Below are positions 1 through 6,839 of a stretch of 13,611 nt of DNA, one piece after another. This DNA comes from JBCCGE01 sp039029455 (lineage in GTDB: Bacteria; Pseudomonadota; Gammaproteobacteria; Arenicellales; Poriferihabitantaceae), in contig JBCCGE010000086.1 in NCBI GenBank assembly GCA_039029455.1, positions 1-13,611 of the forward strand. The letters are read 5' to 3'. Under the pieces are notes generated by a model. That model was not told the DNA's origin and ran no database searches. It saw nothing but the letters and a program-made list of their open reading frames with translations. A program made the translations under genes and the position numbers. Numbering within the stretch: position 1 is the stretch's first letter; each line of letters opens with the position of its first letter.

Positions 1-179
1 ATTTTAATGGTTAGTTCGAATTGCTCATCGTTAAAAAATATTTTCGATGCCACGTTCCGTCAACAACTTTTCAAACAAAAGACCCGCCAGAGTACTTTCC
101 ACTGCAACCAATGGCTAAGGATAAATCATACTGACGCTCTCGCAACTTATACAGGCGGGACTCAATGCAACGCTAGTAT

Positions 180-584
180 CTAAACTCGCGAAACCAGGGT
201 ATCACTATCTCGCATCAGAAATAGAACGATCGCAGCGGCAAACATCGGCCAAGCAGCAAAAAAAAGTATATTGGGGCCGGAGAATGGGTCCAGATACTTT
301 GCGAATGGCGTCAGTGTTCCAGCGGCCGCCATCAATAAAACGGCGAGACGGCTCCAGAATTTTGCTATACCGACGAAAAAGCATACAACAATAACGGCCT
401 GAGCAATCCCTACAAAGACAAAAAGATTCTCAGCTATACCGGACAGACCGTAAAACCCCCCGAACACAGCCGCTGCATGACCCGGATTGAAAAACTTGTC
501 GAGAACCCACACGGCCATAACGATAGTGACGCCAATACGCAGTATTAACAGAGACAACTCCAGATTTTTGTGTGACGTGCCCAT
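180..584 (-). CDS. Small four-helix inner-membrane protein, DoxX-like
   Basis: A 134-residue, strongly hydrophobic protein. Four membrane segments are visible, at about residues 8-28, 50-72, 77-93 and 103-124, with short polar loops and a charged tail. The size, the four helices and the early LRIG followed by LDKF fit the DoxX/DoxX-like group of small membrane proteins, whose members have been linked to redox processes or have no known role. No catalytic residue can be pointed to, so the function is open. The ATG at 582-584 is supported by an upstream AGGA about seven bases away on the minus strand. The gene lies 175 bp downstream of the ACT-domain gene on the same strand, with a possible terminator between them, so it may be its own transcription unit. 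The membrane topology is clear; the family name is moderate. Confidence 0.7.
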   Translation of the reverse strand: MGTSHKNLELSLLILRIGVTIVMAVWVLDKFFNPGHAAAVFGGFYGLSGIAENLFVFVGIAQAVIVVCFFVGIAKFWSRLAVLLMAAAGTLTPFAKYLDPFSGPNILFFAAWPMFAAAIVLFLMRDSDTLVSRV

Positions 585-699
585 AATAAATTCCTGCCTT
601 TTTCAATAATTGATAGCGACGTCAGCTACGACAACCGGTTAGACACTCGGTTCCGTTTCCCTGATTCACAGACAGGGTTTCTGATTTTTCAAATTGCCT

Positions 700-746
700 A
701 AAAACAACGAACAAAGCGTTTTGCATGCAAAGACTGTGTGTTCGCT
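700..746 (-). terminator. Possible terminator downstream of the ACT-domain gene
   Basis: On the minus strand, arms at 739-746 and 706-713 can pair over eight bases (with one G-U pair), and are followed by a T-rich run (the A run at 701-704 and around it on the plus strand). The loop is long, about 25 bases, and contains a perfect 12-bp palindrome, TTTGCATGCAAA, at 720-731. The long loop makes this a weak call; the palindrome could instead be a protein site. Confidence 0.3.
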
Positions 747-759
747 AATGGGATAAATA

Positions 760-1158
760 TCAAGCGCTAAACTCAGCCAGCGCTTCCATGGCCTCCGCTG
801 CGAGATCGCTCTGCACAAAAAAATGGTCATGATAAAACGCAGCGACAACGTTTGCGCTGATTCCGCGTTGACCGAGTTTGTCCGCAATTGCAGCGGTCAA
901 TCCCACCGCATCAAGACTTGAATGAATCGTCAGCGTAATTCGTCTGAATACGGATTCGTATTCAATGTTGTTACTGTCCGCCTGCGTTTTTGAAATTATA
1001 AGTGTCAGGCCTTCTGACTCGCATATCGTCGCCAACGGATTCAGCTCGGAAAAATCTCCATATGACGCATCCGGGAACGTGCAAAAAACATAGTCTTCAA
1101 CCCCGAGTTCAGGGGACATAGTGGCGAGCAGCGTCTCCAGATCTTTTTCACCGACCAT
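760..1158 (-). CDS. ACT-domain protein of the DUF2241 type
   Basis: A 132-residue cytoplasmic protein. It shows the features I know from DUF2241/ACT-domain proteins: an N-terminal part with YVFCTF (residues 23-28) and PLAT (41-44), then an ACT-like part with HSSLDAVGLTAA (79-90), GIS (99-101) and YHDHFFV (109-115). ACT domains usually bind small ligands such as amino acids, so a ligand-sensing role is likely; the ligand is unknown. The frame is open further upstream to a GTG at 1239 that overlaps the epimerase gene, but the ATG at 1158 has a near-consensus Shine-Dalgarno (AGAGGAGG, plus-strand positions 1169-1176) ten bases upstream, and homology starts there. It lies 67 bp downstream of the epimerase gene on the same strand and is probably co-transcribed with it. 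Confidence 0.85.
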   Translation of the reverse strand: MVGEKDLETLLATMSPELGVEDYVFCTFPDASYGDFSELNPLATICESEGLTLIISKTQADSNNIEYESVFRRITLTIHSSLDAVGLTAAIADKLGQRGISANVVAAFYHDHFFVQSDLAAEAMEALAEFSA

Positions 1159-1225
1159 TAATCGGGTGCCTCCTCTGTTTCTATTTGGACTGTTTGAGCA
1201 GTTGTCGCTTTGTGTCGGTGCAATC

Positions 1226-2335
1226 CTATCCTCCTGCACTCAGAATTGGCTCACCAAAATAATCTGGATCGGGATTGACGCCCAGTCCCGCACCTTTGGG
1301 TACATCTACATAACCATCGCGTATGGTGATCAATGGGTCAGGTGCGTAGCCTTCGTGCTGGTACGGCGTTGCAAGCCAGGCTGCTTCCAGAAATTTTGGC
1401 GACACTGTTGATGCCATATGTACCGTTGCAGCGGCCAGTATATTGCCGCCCCAGCCGTCATCCACAGTGTGAGGCAACCGACGCGCAGCGCAAAGATCTC
1501 TGAAGACTGCAAACTGCGACAGTCCTCCGAGTCGGGATATTTTCATACTAAAACCGTCTACCAATCCCAGGCCAATAACATCGATCGCCGTATTTACATC
1601 GAGAATATTTTCGTCAAGAAACAGCGGATGACACAGCTGTGATCGGATAGCGCGATTTGTTTCAATCATGTCACAGGGCTGTTCAAGGGTGATCGGGATG
1701 TCGCGACACGCCTGTGAGAGCCGCACCGTATCCCGACCACTTAGCCCTCGATTGCCGTCGGCAATCAAAGCGGTGGTTGCCCCAACGGCTGCATAGACCT
1801 CACGTATCACCTCGATGTCTTCACCAACATCCGGACGCCCGATTTTTATCTGCAGTCGGCGAAACCCTTCTTTGACTTTTTCCCTCGCGATTTCAAGGAC
1901 CTTGTCGACAGGCTTGAGCCCGAGCACAAAATATGACTTCACCCTGTCCTGTACTGCACCGCCAAGTAACGTCGATACCGGTAAATCCAAAGTCTTACCC
2001 ATGAGGTCATAACATGCTATGTCCAAAATGGCCCTGGCATAGTTATGGCCGTTTAGCGTCTTGTCGAGAATTCCAACAATATTTCTTGGAGTTGCCTCGG
2101 CACCGACGATTGCAGGCCCGAATACTTCCAGCGCCGCCCGCAATCCCCCGGCATGAATGGGCGCATACAGGGTTCCCAGCGGACAGACCTCACCCCATCC
2201 GGACACGCTGTTCTCACCCACCAGCTGAACAATGGTCGTGTCGAGCTCCCAGACCTCTTGCCCCGCCATTGTGTAAGGCCCGTTTTTCACGGGTAGAGTT
2301 TTTGAATACACGTGGAGTTCTGCGATTCGGGTCAT
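1226..2335 (-). CDS. Enolase-superfamily epimerase/dehydratase, HpbD-like
   Basis: A 369-residue enzyme of the mandelate racemase/muconate-lactonising branch of the enolase superfamily. Visible catalytic set: K164 in LQIKIG and K265 in SMKISR as the two acid/base lysines, and D193 (ADGN), E218 (LEQP) and D241 (LDEN) as Mg2+ ligands. The N-terminal capping domain covers about residues 1-125 and the barrel the rest. The opening (IAELHVY, then LPVKNGPYT), DDGWGG (292-297), and the spacing of the two lysines recall HpbD, which epimerises trans-4-hydroxy-L-proline betaine and proline betaine. Related enzymes act on cis-3-hydroxyproline or other amino acids, so the substrate is not proven. W295 and W320 are candidate aromatic contacts for a betaine cation. 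The start has no clear Shine-Dalgarno but matches the family's N-terminus. The superfamily call is firm; HpbD-like specificity is moderate, so no symbol is given. Confidence 0.88.
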   Translation of the reverse strand: MTRIAELHVYSKTLPVKNGPYTMAGQEVWELDTTIVQLVGENSVSGWGEVCPLGTLYAPIHAGGLRAALEVFGPAIVGAEATPRNIVGILDKTLNGHNYARAILDIACYDLMGKTLDLPVSTLLGGAVQDRVKSYFVLGLKPVDKVLEIAREKVKEGFRRLQIKIGRPDVGEDIEVIREVYAAVGATTALIADGNRGLSGRDTVRLSQACRDIPITLEQPCDMIETNRAIRSQLCHPLFLDENILDVNTAIDVIGLGLVDGFSMKISRLGGLSQFAVFRDLCAARRLPHTVDDGWGGNILAAATVHMASTVSPKFLEAAWLATPYQHEGYAPDPLITIRDGYVDVPKGAGLGVNPDPDYFGEPILSAGG

Positions 2336-2480
2336 ATCAGATCAGGATTTTTTACTTGTGAATTCAGCATCGATCCTAATCGACTCTCAGGCAATCGGAT
2401 AGCAATTTCCAGGCCTGTTTTTCCAGTCTTGTTGTTCAGTAGTAACTATGGGTCGAGAGGATTGTGCTAATTTTTTAATT

Positions 2481-2497
2481 TTCTATCATCGATAGAA
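2481..2497. repeat. Short inverted repeat downstream of the GNAT gene
   Basis: Perfect seven-base arms TTCTATC and GATAGAA with a three-base centre. It sits 10 bp past the end of the acetyltransferase gene. On the minus strand it is followed by an A/T-rich run dominated by A rather than T, so it is not a classical intrinsic terminator. It could be a weak stem-loop protecting the transcript end or a binding site. Confidence 0.35.
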
Positions 2498-2507
2498 GTC
2501 TCTGTCT

Positions 2508-2969
2508 TCAAACTTGTTCAGTGGGCTGATTCCATCGATACTCGATATGCGGCAGCCCTTCTTCATTGTCGCAACCGCGACCAACCACCTCAAAACCGTG
2601 CTTTTCGTAAAATGCCCGCGCGGCCGTATTCGCCGCAAAGGTAAACAACTCCAATTCTCCTGTGGACATAGCTTTGGCGAGATCAAGTAGCTGAGTCCCA
2701 ATACCGAGTTTTTGATGTTCTATGTGAACATAAAGCTGGTTGACACGCGATCCGTCAGTTGCCAGCAACCCTGCGACTGTTGTCTGATCCCCGAGTATTG
2801 CCAGATAAACCACATTGTCTCTGCACAGCGAATTGTTTAGAAAATCCAGTTGATCCTGAAACGAATGCAGTTCGGATATGCCCAAGGCATGTTCCTTGCT
2901 GTCCCGCCACATTTTGACTGCGGCCACTCCATAATGACACTTATAAGGAACCAGGCTGATTTTAGACAC
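2508..2969 (-). CDS. GNAT-family N-acetyltransferase
   Basis: A 153-residue single-domain GNAT protein that would transfer an acetyl group from acetyl-CoA to an amine. The acetyl-CoA binding motif A is clear: LYVHIEHQKLGIGTQLL (residues 79-95) with the QKLGIG pyrophosphate loop at 86-91. Motif B follows as NTAARAFYEKHGF (114-126), where Y121 is the usual general-acid position. The acceptor cannot be predicted. The start is a GTG at 2967-2969 with no strong Shine-Dalgarno; the next methionine (residue 20) would remove the first beta strand, so the GTG is preferred. The gene stands alone, with the palindromic element at 3059-3206 upstream of it. Confidence 0.88.
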   Translation of the reverse strand: MSKISLVPYKCHYGVAAVKMWRDSKEHALGISELHSFQDQLDFLNNSLCRDNVVYLAILGDQTTVAGLLATDGSRVNQLYVHIEHQKLGIGTQLLDLAKAMSTGELELFTFAANTAARAFYEKHGFEVVGRGCDNEEGLPHIEYRWNQPTEQV

Positions 2970-3058
2970 GTCGACAAATCAGATTTAATGATGGTCAGCG
3001 AATGATCTGCTTAATATCAATTTGCCAAAAAAGATCAGTTATGACTTCTGGAAACTTA

Positions 3059-3206
3059 CTAGAAGCCATCTCATAAATAGTAGATTGGCTTGGAGTACAA
3101 GGCGCACGTACCGTGAGAAGCGCAGTTTACGTGGGTAAATGAGCATCGGAACGGTGCTTGCAACGCCGTAATTCAAGTCAAGATGCATTTATGAGATAGC
3201 TTCTAG
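3059..3206. mobile_element. 148-bp long-palindrome MITE-like element
   Basis: Terminal inverted repeats of 20 bp at 3059-3078 and 3187-3206 match at 19 of 20 positions (CTAGAAGC at one end, GCTTCTAG at the other). The interior is also self-complementary: the two halves align with small compensating indels, including a TTTAC/GTAAA stem whose GTGG loop (3131-3134) lies exactly at the centre of the element. The whole unit could fold as one long imperfect hairpin. It has no coding capacity, fits the size of a non-autonomous transposable element, and sits between two same-strand genes. A target duplication cannot be separated from the repeat: both ends read CTAG, so CTAG or TA could be the duplication. 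The parent transposase family is unknown. Confidence 0.75.
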
Positions 3207-3622
3207 CTGTCTATCGCGCCAATCTGTTGCATCAGCTTGTACTCCTCGAACAGGAACCAGCACTCTGAAATCAGACCATCATTGATTGTGAAAATATCAA
3301 TGACCTGAAACTCAACTTGCCTGTGCGTCGCTGCGATACCGCGAAATTCTCCGGCGTGAGTCGCCGTAATCGTTTTGTGCGTGACCACCTTGTTTCCTTC
3401 TCCTATCTGTTCATTAATGGTCACATGAAAATCCGGAAACGCAGCCAGCATGTCAGTATAGCCCCGTTTCAGTCCGTCAATATTCTGAAACATCGAACCC
3501 AGAATTTGCGAGTGATCGACGAAATTCTTGGAGAAAATAGTATCCAGGGCCTCGAGACAGTGTTCATTCTGAACTTCGTCAACATACCTGCGAACCAACG
3601 CTTTATTTTTCTCGACCTTCAT
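3203..3622 (-). CDS. SnoaL-like (NTF2-fold) ester cyclase-type protein
   Basis: A 139-residue cytoplasmic protein of the SnoaL-like/NTF2 fold. Family features: N-terminal helix with LVRRYVDEV (residues 9-17), FVDHS (34-38), GLKRGYTDMLAAFPDFHVTI (50-69), VTHKTITATHAGEFRGI (80-96), then a VIDIFTINDGLISECW strand-turn-strand (107-122). H37, D64, H82 and D109 are candidate pocket residues. Proteins of this type act as cyclases, hydrolases or isomerases on small organic substrates, but most remain uncharacterised, and sequence alone does not give the substrate. The length is normal for the group. The TAG stop (3203-3205) lies within the terminal repeat of the palindromic element, so the last residues may have been altered by the insertion. 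The ATG at 3620-3622 has no strong Shine-Dalgarno. Confidence 0.85.
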   Translation of the reverse strand: MKVEKNKALVRRYVDEVQNEHCLEALDTIFSKNFVDHSQILGSMFQNIDGLKRGYTDMLAAFPDFHVTINEQIGEGNKVVTHKTITATHAGEFRGIAATHRQVEFQVIDIFTINDGLISECWFLFEEYKLMQQIGAIDS

Positions 3623-3724
3623 CTAACTAATCATTTACTCTGCTAAGTAATTCAGATTTTAAAAAATTGAACCATATTTCTTACCGTTTTGAGCACTCAA
3701 AAAGCAAGTAACCTTAAAGCCACC

Positions 3725-4537
3725 TTAGAAGCAGTTGTCTTTTCCAATTTCGATGTCAAGAATCGCCAATTCGTCTTTACCAACGTAGCGATGAACAACG
3801 ATGGCTCCCTGCTGATATGCGGGTTTCAGGTTTATCATACTGCAGGACTGCTGAACCACCGCTTCACCCAGCAGCCCGTACAAACGGTCCGGATCGATTT
3901 CCGACGCATCATAGTTAACCAACACGTATCGGAATATTAAGTGTTTCTCTTCAGCGGTGACACTCTCCAGGCGGGTTTCGCTATCAACCATCACAGGTAA
4001 CTGTTCGTTAGTAATCCGCGCGACTCCCTGCAGCAGCCGGTCGATATCACTGGCTGGGATGTCTTCACATCGGGAAATGCTGATCGATTCAGCATATTCC
4101 TCGATGATTAAAAGGACTCCGTTGGTTTGCCTTTCAACCACCATGTAGTAATTTGGGTCTTCAAAGCATTTAACTGTCGAGTATCGCGTGGCAGATATCT
4201 TCGCAGCATTTCCCGTTGACTCTACTCTGACATTGCTATATTCGCTGGAATCCCCCCTTCGCCGCGCGAGATCCATTGTCGACACCGCCAACTCCTTATA
4301 CCGGGTTCCATCGATCTTAAGCGTTTGTTCGACACCGTCTTCCATGTTCCTGACGGCAATAATGGTCGCATCATCGGAATACAGATCCACTACCGATGGG
4401 TCAAACTCCCGCCATTTGGATTCATACAACTGAAAAAACTCCAGATACTCGTCGGCTGAGGAAATGCCGGTCTGACTGATCAGAAAGACACATACGGTTA
4501 GTGCGAATCTAATTCCCTTTTTTGCAACTACTGACAT
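3725..4537 (-). CDS. Secreted two-domain protein: NTF2-like region plus conserved C-terminal region
   Basis: A 270-residue exported protein of unknown function. A Sec signal peptide is visible: KKGIR, then a hydrophobic stretch and cleavage likely at SSA before DEYLEF. The next ~125 residues look NTF2-like (helical FQLYESKWREFD, then VVDLYSDDATI, and beta strands). The last ~95 residues contain PVMVDSETRLESV, FRYVLVNYDASEID, VVQQSC and a final DNCF. I recognise this arrangement from the C-termini of uncharacterised proteobacterial proteins; the cysteines in QQSC and DNCF may form a disulfide. The ATG at 4535-4537 is chosen because it gives a compact signal peptide; a GTG at 4556-4558 would add seven residues (MGKRVAI) and cannot be excluded. 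Periplasmic or surface location is inferred. Confidence 0.7.
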   Translation of the reverse strand: MSVVAKKGIRFALTVCVFLISQTGISSADEYLEFFQLYESKWREFDPSVVDLYSDDATIIAVRNMEDGVEQTLKIDGTRYKELAVSTMDLARRRGDSSEYSNVRVESTGNAAKISATRYSTVKCFEDPNYYMVVERQTNGVLLIIEEYAESISISRCEDIPASDIDRLLQGVARITNEQLPVMVDSETRLESVTAEEKHLIFRYVLVNYDASEIDPDRLYGLLGEAVVQQSCSMINLKPAYQQGAIVVHRYVGKDELAILDIEIGKDNCF

Positions 4538-4779
4538 GATGGCTACCCGTTTACCCACCTGACTTCTTAAAGACCAGACTGTATCACGCGACCGAAAACA
4601 TCAAACCGTAGCAATTACCCCTCCGTCTGTCCTCTCACCACACGGACGAACCATCGCTTTTTCTTGTCGGGTCGTGGCCTATCGAAAGCGGTCCCGCGAG
4701 AGCATCTTTCCAATTCGCTAATAACCTGAATCGTCATACAGGCGAATGTGGTCCCTAAAAAACCGTCTTCTTTTGAGTA
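4538..4779. other. Divergent intergenic region, no gene seen
   Basis: This is the upstream part of the gap between the secreted-protein gene (minus) and the transporter gene (plus); the whole gap runs to 4859. Open frames here are short, lack ribosome sites and resemble nothing known. I see no RNA gene or riboswitch-like structure. Promoters for the minus gene must lie here, but no convincing -10/-35 pair was found. The plus-strand promoter and operator-like repeats are listed separately. Confidence 0.5.
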
Positions 4780-4825
4780 TTGACAAGTTGGAGTACTCAC
4801 AATGTATACTAATTGTATACATAAT
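4780..4825 (+). promoter_or_regulatory. Promoter and operator-like repeats of the BCCT gene
   Basis: A perfect -35 hexamer TTGACA at 4780-4785. A good -10 candidate TATACT lies at 4805-4810 (19-bp spacer); TGTATA at 4803-4808 gives 17 bp but is a poorer hexamer. TGTATAC occurs twice, at 4803-4809 and 4814-4820, exactly 11 bp apart, each containing the palindrome GTATAC. The second copy sits in ATTGTATACATAAT, similar in style to FadR-subfamily GntR operators (GT...AC half-sites). A separate palindrome, GAGTACTC (4791-4798), occupies the spacer. The arrangement suggests repression by occlusion of the promoter; the regulator is not in the window. Confidence 0.55.
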
Positions 4826-4859
4826 ATATTATCCAACCAATGGCAGAGGCAGACGCGCA

Positions 4860-6695
4860 ATGGCAATAAAACCACCATTTACTGATCTCGAAATCAGAAA
4901 GCAAAGCTCAGGGTTCTATCAAAACAACAGCTTACCCATCGCATTGGGTAGCAAGGTATTTATGGTCGCTCTGGTGTTATGGGCGTTGATATGGCCCGGA
5001 AATGCAAACCGAACCCTGGGTAGCTGGAACTGGTCCCTTTTGGAAGGGTTTAACCAGTTCTATATCGTAATCGTCGGGCTGTTCTTCTTCTTTCTGTTGT
5101 TCGTCGCCATCTTTCCGTATTCCGGGCGAAAAGTGATGGGGAAGCCCGGAGAAAAACCCGAGTTCTCGAATTTTTCCTGGTTTTCCATGATGTTCGGTGC
5201 AGGACTGGGAGTGGGTCTGATGGTTTACGCGACCGCTGAGCCGATGGGGCTGTGGGGATCCAATCCCGAAATTGTGGCAGGCAATGTGGTTGGAAGTTCT
5301 GAAGCCGCCGTCGAGTCGGCCTTTCGCTATACGTTTCTCCACTACGGGTTTCATGCCTGGGCGATCTACGTCATCACTGGTCTTTCCCTTGCGTACTATG
5401 CTTATACGCGGGATATGCCGCTCACCATTCGTTCCGCACTCACACCGATTTTGGGGAAATACGCCAACGGATTTATAGGTCATGTGGTCGACGTGCTGGG
5501 CGTCGTCGCGACGATTCTGGGGGTGTCGGTCACGATCGGGTTCGGCGTGTCTCAGTTCGTCGACGGTCTCTACGCGGTCACCGGTATGGAGTGGCTGATG
5601 AACACCGTCGGTGAAGTTCCTACTCCAAGCACGGTTGGGCTGATCGCCGCGCTGATTGTGATTATGGGACTGTCCATAATCTCCGCGGTCTCGGGAGTCG
5701 GACGAGGAATCAAGTATCTGTCGAATCTGAATATGGTCCTGTCACTGATCCTGTTGATGACCTTTGTGATTTTCGGATCTTTCCTGTTTGCTATGACCAC
5801 ATATGGTACGGCGATGGTGGACTACATTATCCACTTCTTCTCCTTGTCATTCGAGGCGTATGGTCCACAGTCAGCCAGTGAGTTCGCGGCGGCACTTCCG
5901 GAGGCAGCGAAACCATTGGCGGGTGACCTGATTGCGGGTGCAACCAACGCATGGGGTTCTCTTGATGGCTTCAAATCCGGATTGGAGGGTGCTGCGGCAG
6001 ATCTGGACGATGAAACTCTCGCGGCAGCGTATGCTGCTGGGGCGGATGGGCGACTCTTTGGTTGGCAAGCCGGCTGGACGACATTCTATTGGGCCTGGTG
6101 GATCGCATTTTCACCATTCGTTGGATTGTTTCTGGCTCGCATTTCCAAAGGACGCACGGTGCGTGAATTCATTCTTGGTTGCGTGGTGGCCCCTGCACTG
6201 GTGTGCTTTGCCTGGATGACCATACTCGGCGGTACCGCGGTGAATCTTGAAGTCCTGGGTCAGGCCGATCCTTCCATTGCCGCCGCTTCTACCACCAACA
6301 AACTGTTTGTGGCACTGGAAAACATCCTGAGCCAGGGACTCTACGGCGCTATCGTTGTGATGTGTGTGGTCCTTATTCTTACGTTTCTGGTGACTTCTGC
6401 CGATTCCGGCATTCTGGTCATGAATACCATCATGTCAGGCGGTAGTCAGAAAACAGGAATCAAGCACCGTATCATCTGGGGGCTGATCCTGACGGCCGTG
6501 ATCGGTGTGCTCATTGTTGCAGCAGGCGAAAACAATCCATTGGACGCGCTGAAGAACGCTATGATTATCGGTGCCCTTCCATTCACGATGGTAATGGGAT
6601 TGATGATGGTGTCGCTGGCAAAAGCACTGTATCGCGATAATTTGCGCGAAAAATCATCCGCAACCAACACGGTTGCCGAGAGTGCCAGCAGTTAG
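4860..6695 (+). CDS. BCCT-family betaine/carnitine/choline-type transporter
   Basis: A 611-residue inner-membrane secondary transporter with about 12 membrane segments, importing a quaternary-ammonium compound. Family signatures: GAGLGVGLMVYATAEP (residues 113-128), HYGFHAWAIY (161-170), the BCCT signature FYWAWWIAFSPFVGLFLARI (409-428), and TSADSG (512-517) in a late helix, a position tied to cation coupling in sodium-driven members. Compared with BetP, the aromatic box W189/W194/Y197/W374 reads Y162/W167/Y170/W414 and BetP W377 is F417. The loop before the signature (about 331-405) is long and Ala/Gly/Asp-rich. The frame is open from 4746, but that would place the start upstream of the promoter; the ATG at 4860 has AGAGG ten bases upstream and matches the family's N-terminus. 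An intrinsic terminator follows. Uptake for osmoprotection or catabolism are both possible. Confidence 0.93.
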   Translation: MAIKPPFTDLEIRKQSSGFYQNNSLPIALGSKVFMVALVLWALIWPGNANRTLGSWNWSLLEGFNQFYIVIVGLFFFFLLFVAIFPYSGRKVMGKPGEKPEFSNFSWFSMMFGAGLGVGLMVYATAEPMGLWGSNPEIVAGNVVGSSEAAVESAFRYTFLHYGFHAWAIYVITGLSLAYYAYTRDMPLTIRSALTPILGKYANGFIGHVVDVLGVVATILGVSVTIGFGVSQFVDGLYAVTGMEWLMNTVGEVPTPSTVGLIAALIVIMGLSIISAVSGVGRGIKYLSNLNMVLSLILLMTFVIFGSFLFAMTTYGTAMVDYIIHFFSLSFEAYGPQSASEFAAALPEAAKPLAGDLIAGATNAWGSLDGFKSGLEGAAADLDDETLAAAYAAGADGRLFGWQAGWTTFYWAWWIAFSPFVGLFLARISKGRTVREFILGCVVAPALVCFAWMTILGGTAVNLEVLGQADPSIAAASTTNKLFVALENILSQGLYGAIVVMCVVLILTFLVTSADSGILVMNTIMSGGSQKTGIKHRIIWGLILTAVIGVLIVAAGENNPLDALKNAMIIGALPFTMVMGLMMVSLAKALYRDNLREKSSATNTVAESASS

Positions 6696-6737
6696 CACGA
6701 GGGCTACGCAGCTTTACTCCAGACTGCAACCCTTGTG

Positions 6738-6775
6738 AAAGCAGGTGGGCCAACGGTCCGCCTGCTTTTCATTTT
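6738..6775 (+). terminator. Rho-independent terminator of the BCCT gene
   Basis: A 14-bp stem at 6738-6751 and 6755-6768 (two G-U pairs, otherwise complete) with a three-base loop AAC, followed by TCATTTT. It begins 42 bp after the transporter stop codon. The convergent MaoC gene ends at 6840, so it separates the two units; on the minus strand the trailing bases are not T-rich, so it is mainly a plus-strand terminator. Confidence 0.85.
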
Positions 6776-6839
6776 GAAGATAGAAACAAAGTACACAAGT
6801 TGTCACGACAAACCGGATTCACTACCGCGCCGGATCTGG

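Noticed and set aside
1159..1239. Upstream extension of the ACT-domain gene to a GTG at 1239
   Set aside because: It overlaps the epimerase gene, adds a low-complexity stretch unlike the family, and the ATG at 1158 has a far better ribosome site.
4746..4859. Upstream extension of the BCCT gene to an ATG at 4746
   Set aside because: The extension would span the promoter and operator-like repeats, and the family's cytoplasmic N-terminus starts at the ATG at 4860.
4615..4878. 87-codon minus-strand frame overlapping the BCCT promoter
   Set aside because: No ribosome site, no recognisable domain, and it covers the promoter and the transporter start on the opposite strand.
4977..5483. 168-codon minus-strand frame inside the BCCT gene
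   Set aside because: It is the antisense shadow of a clear, long transporter gene and resembles no protein family.
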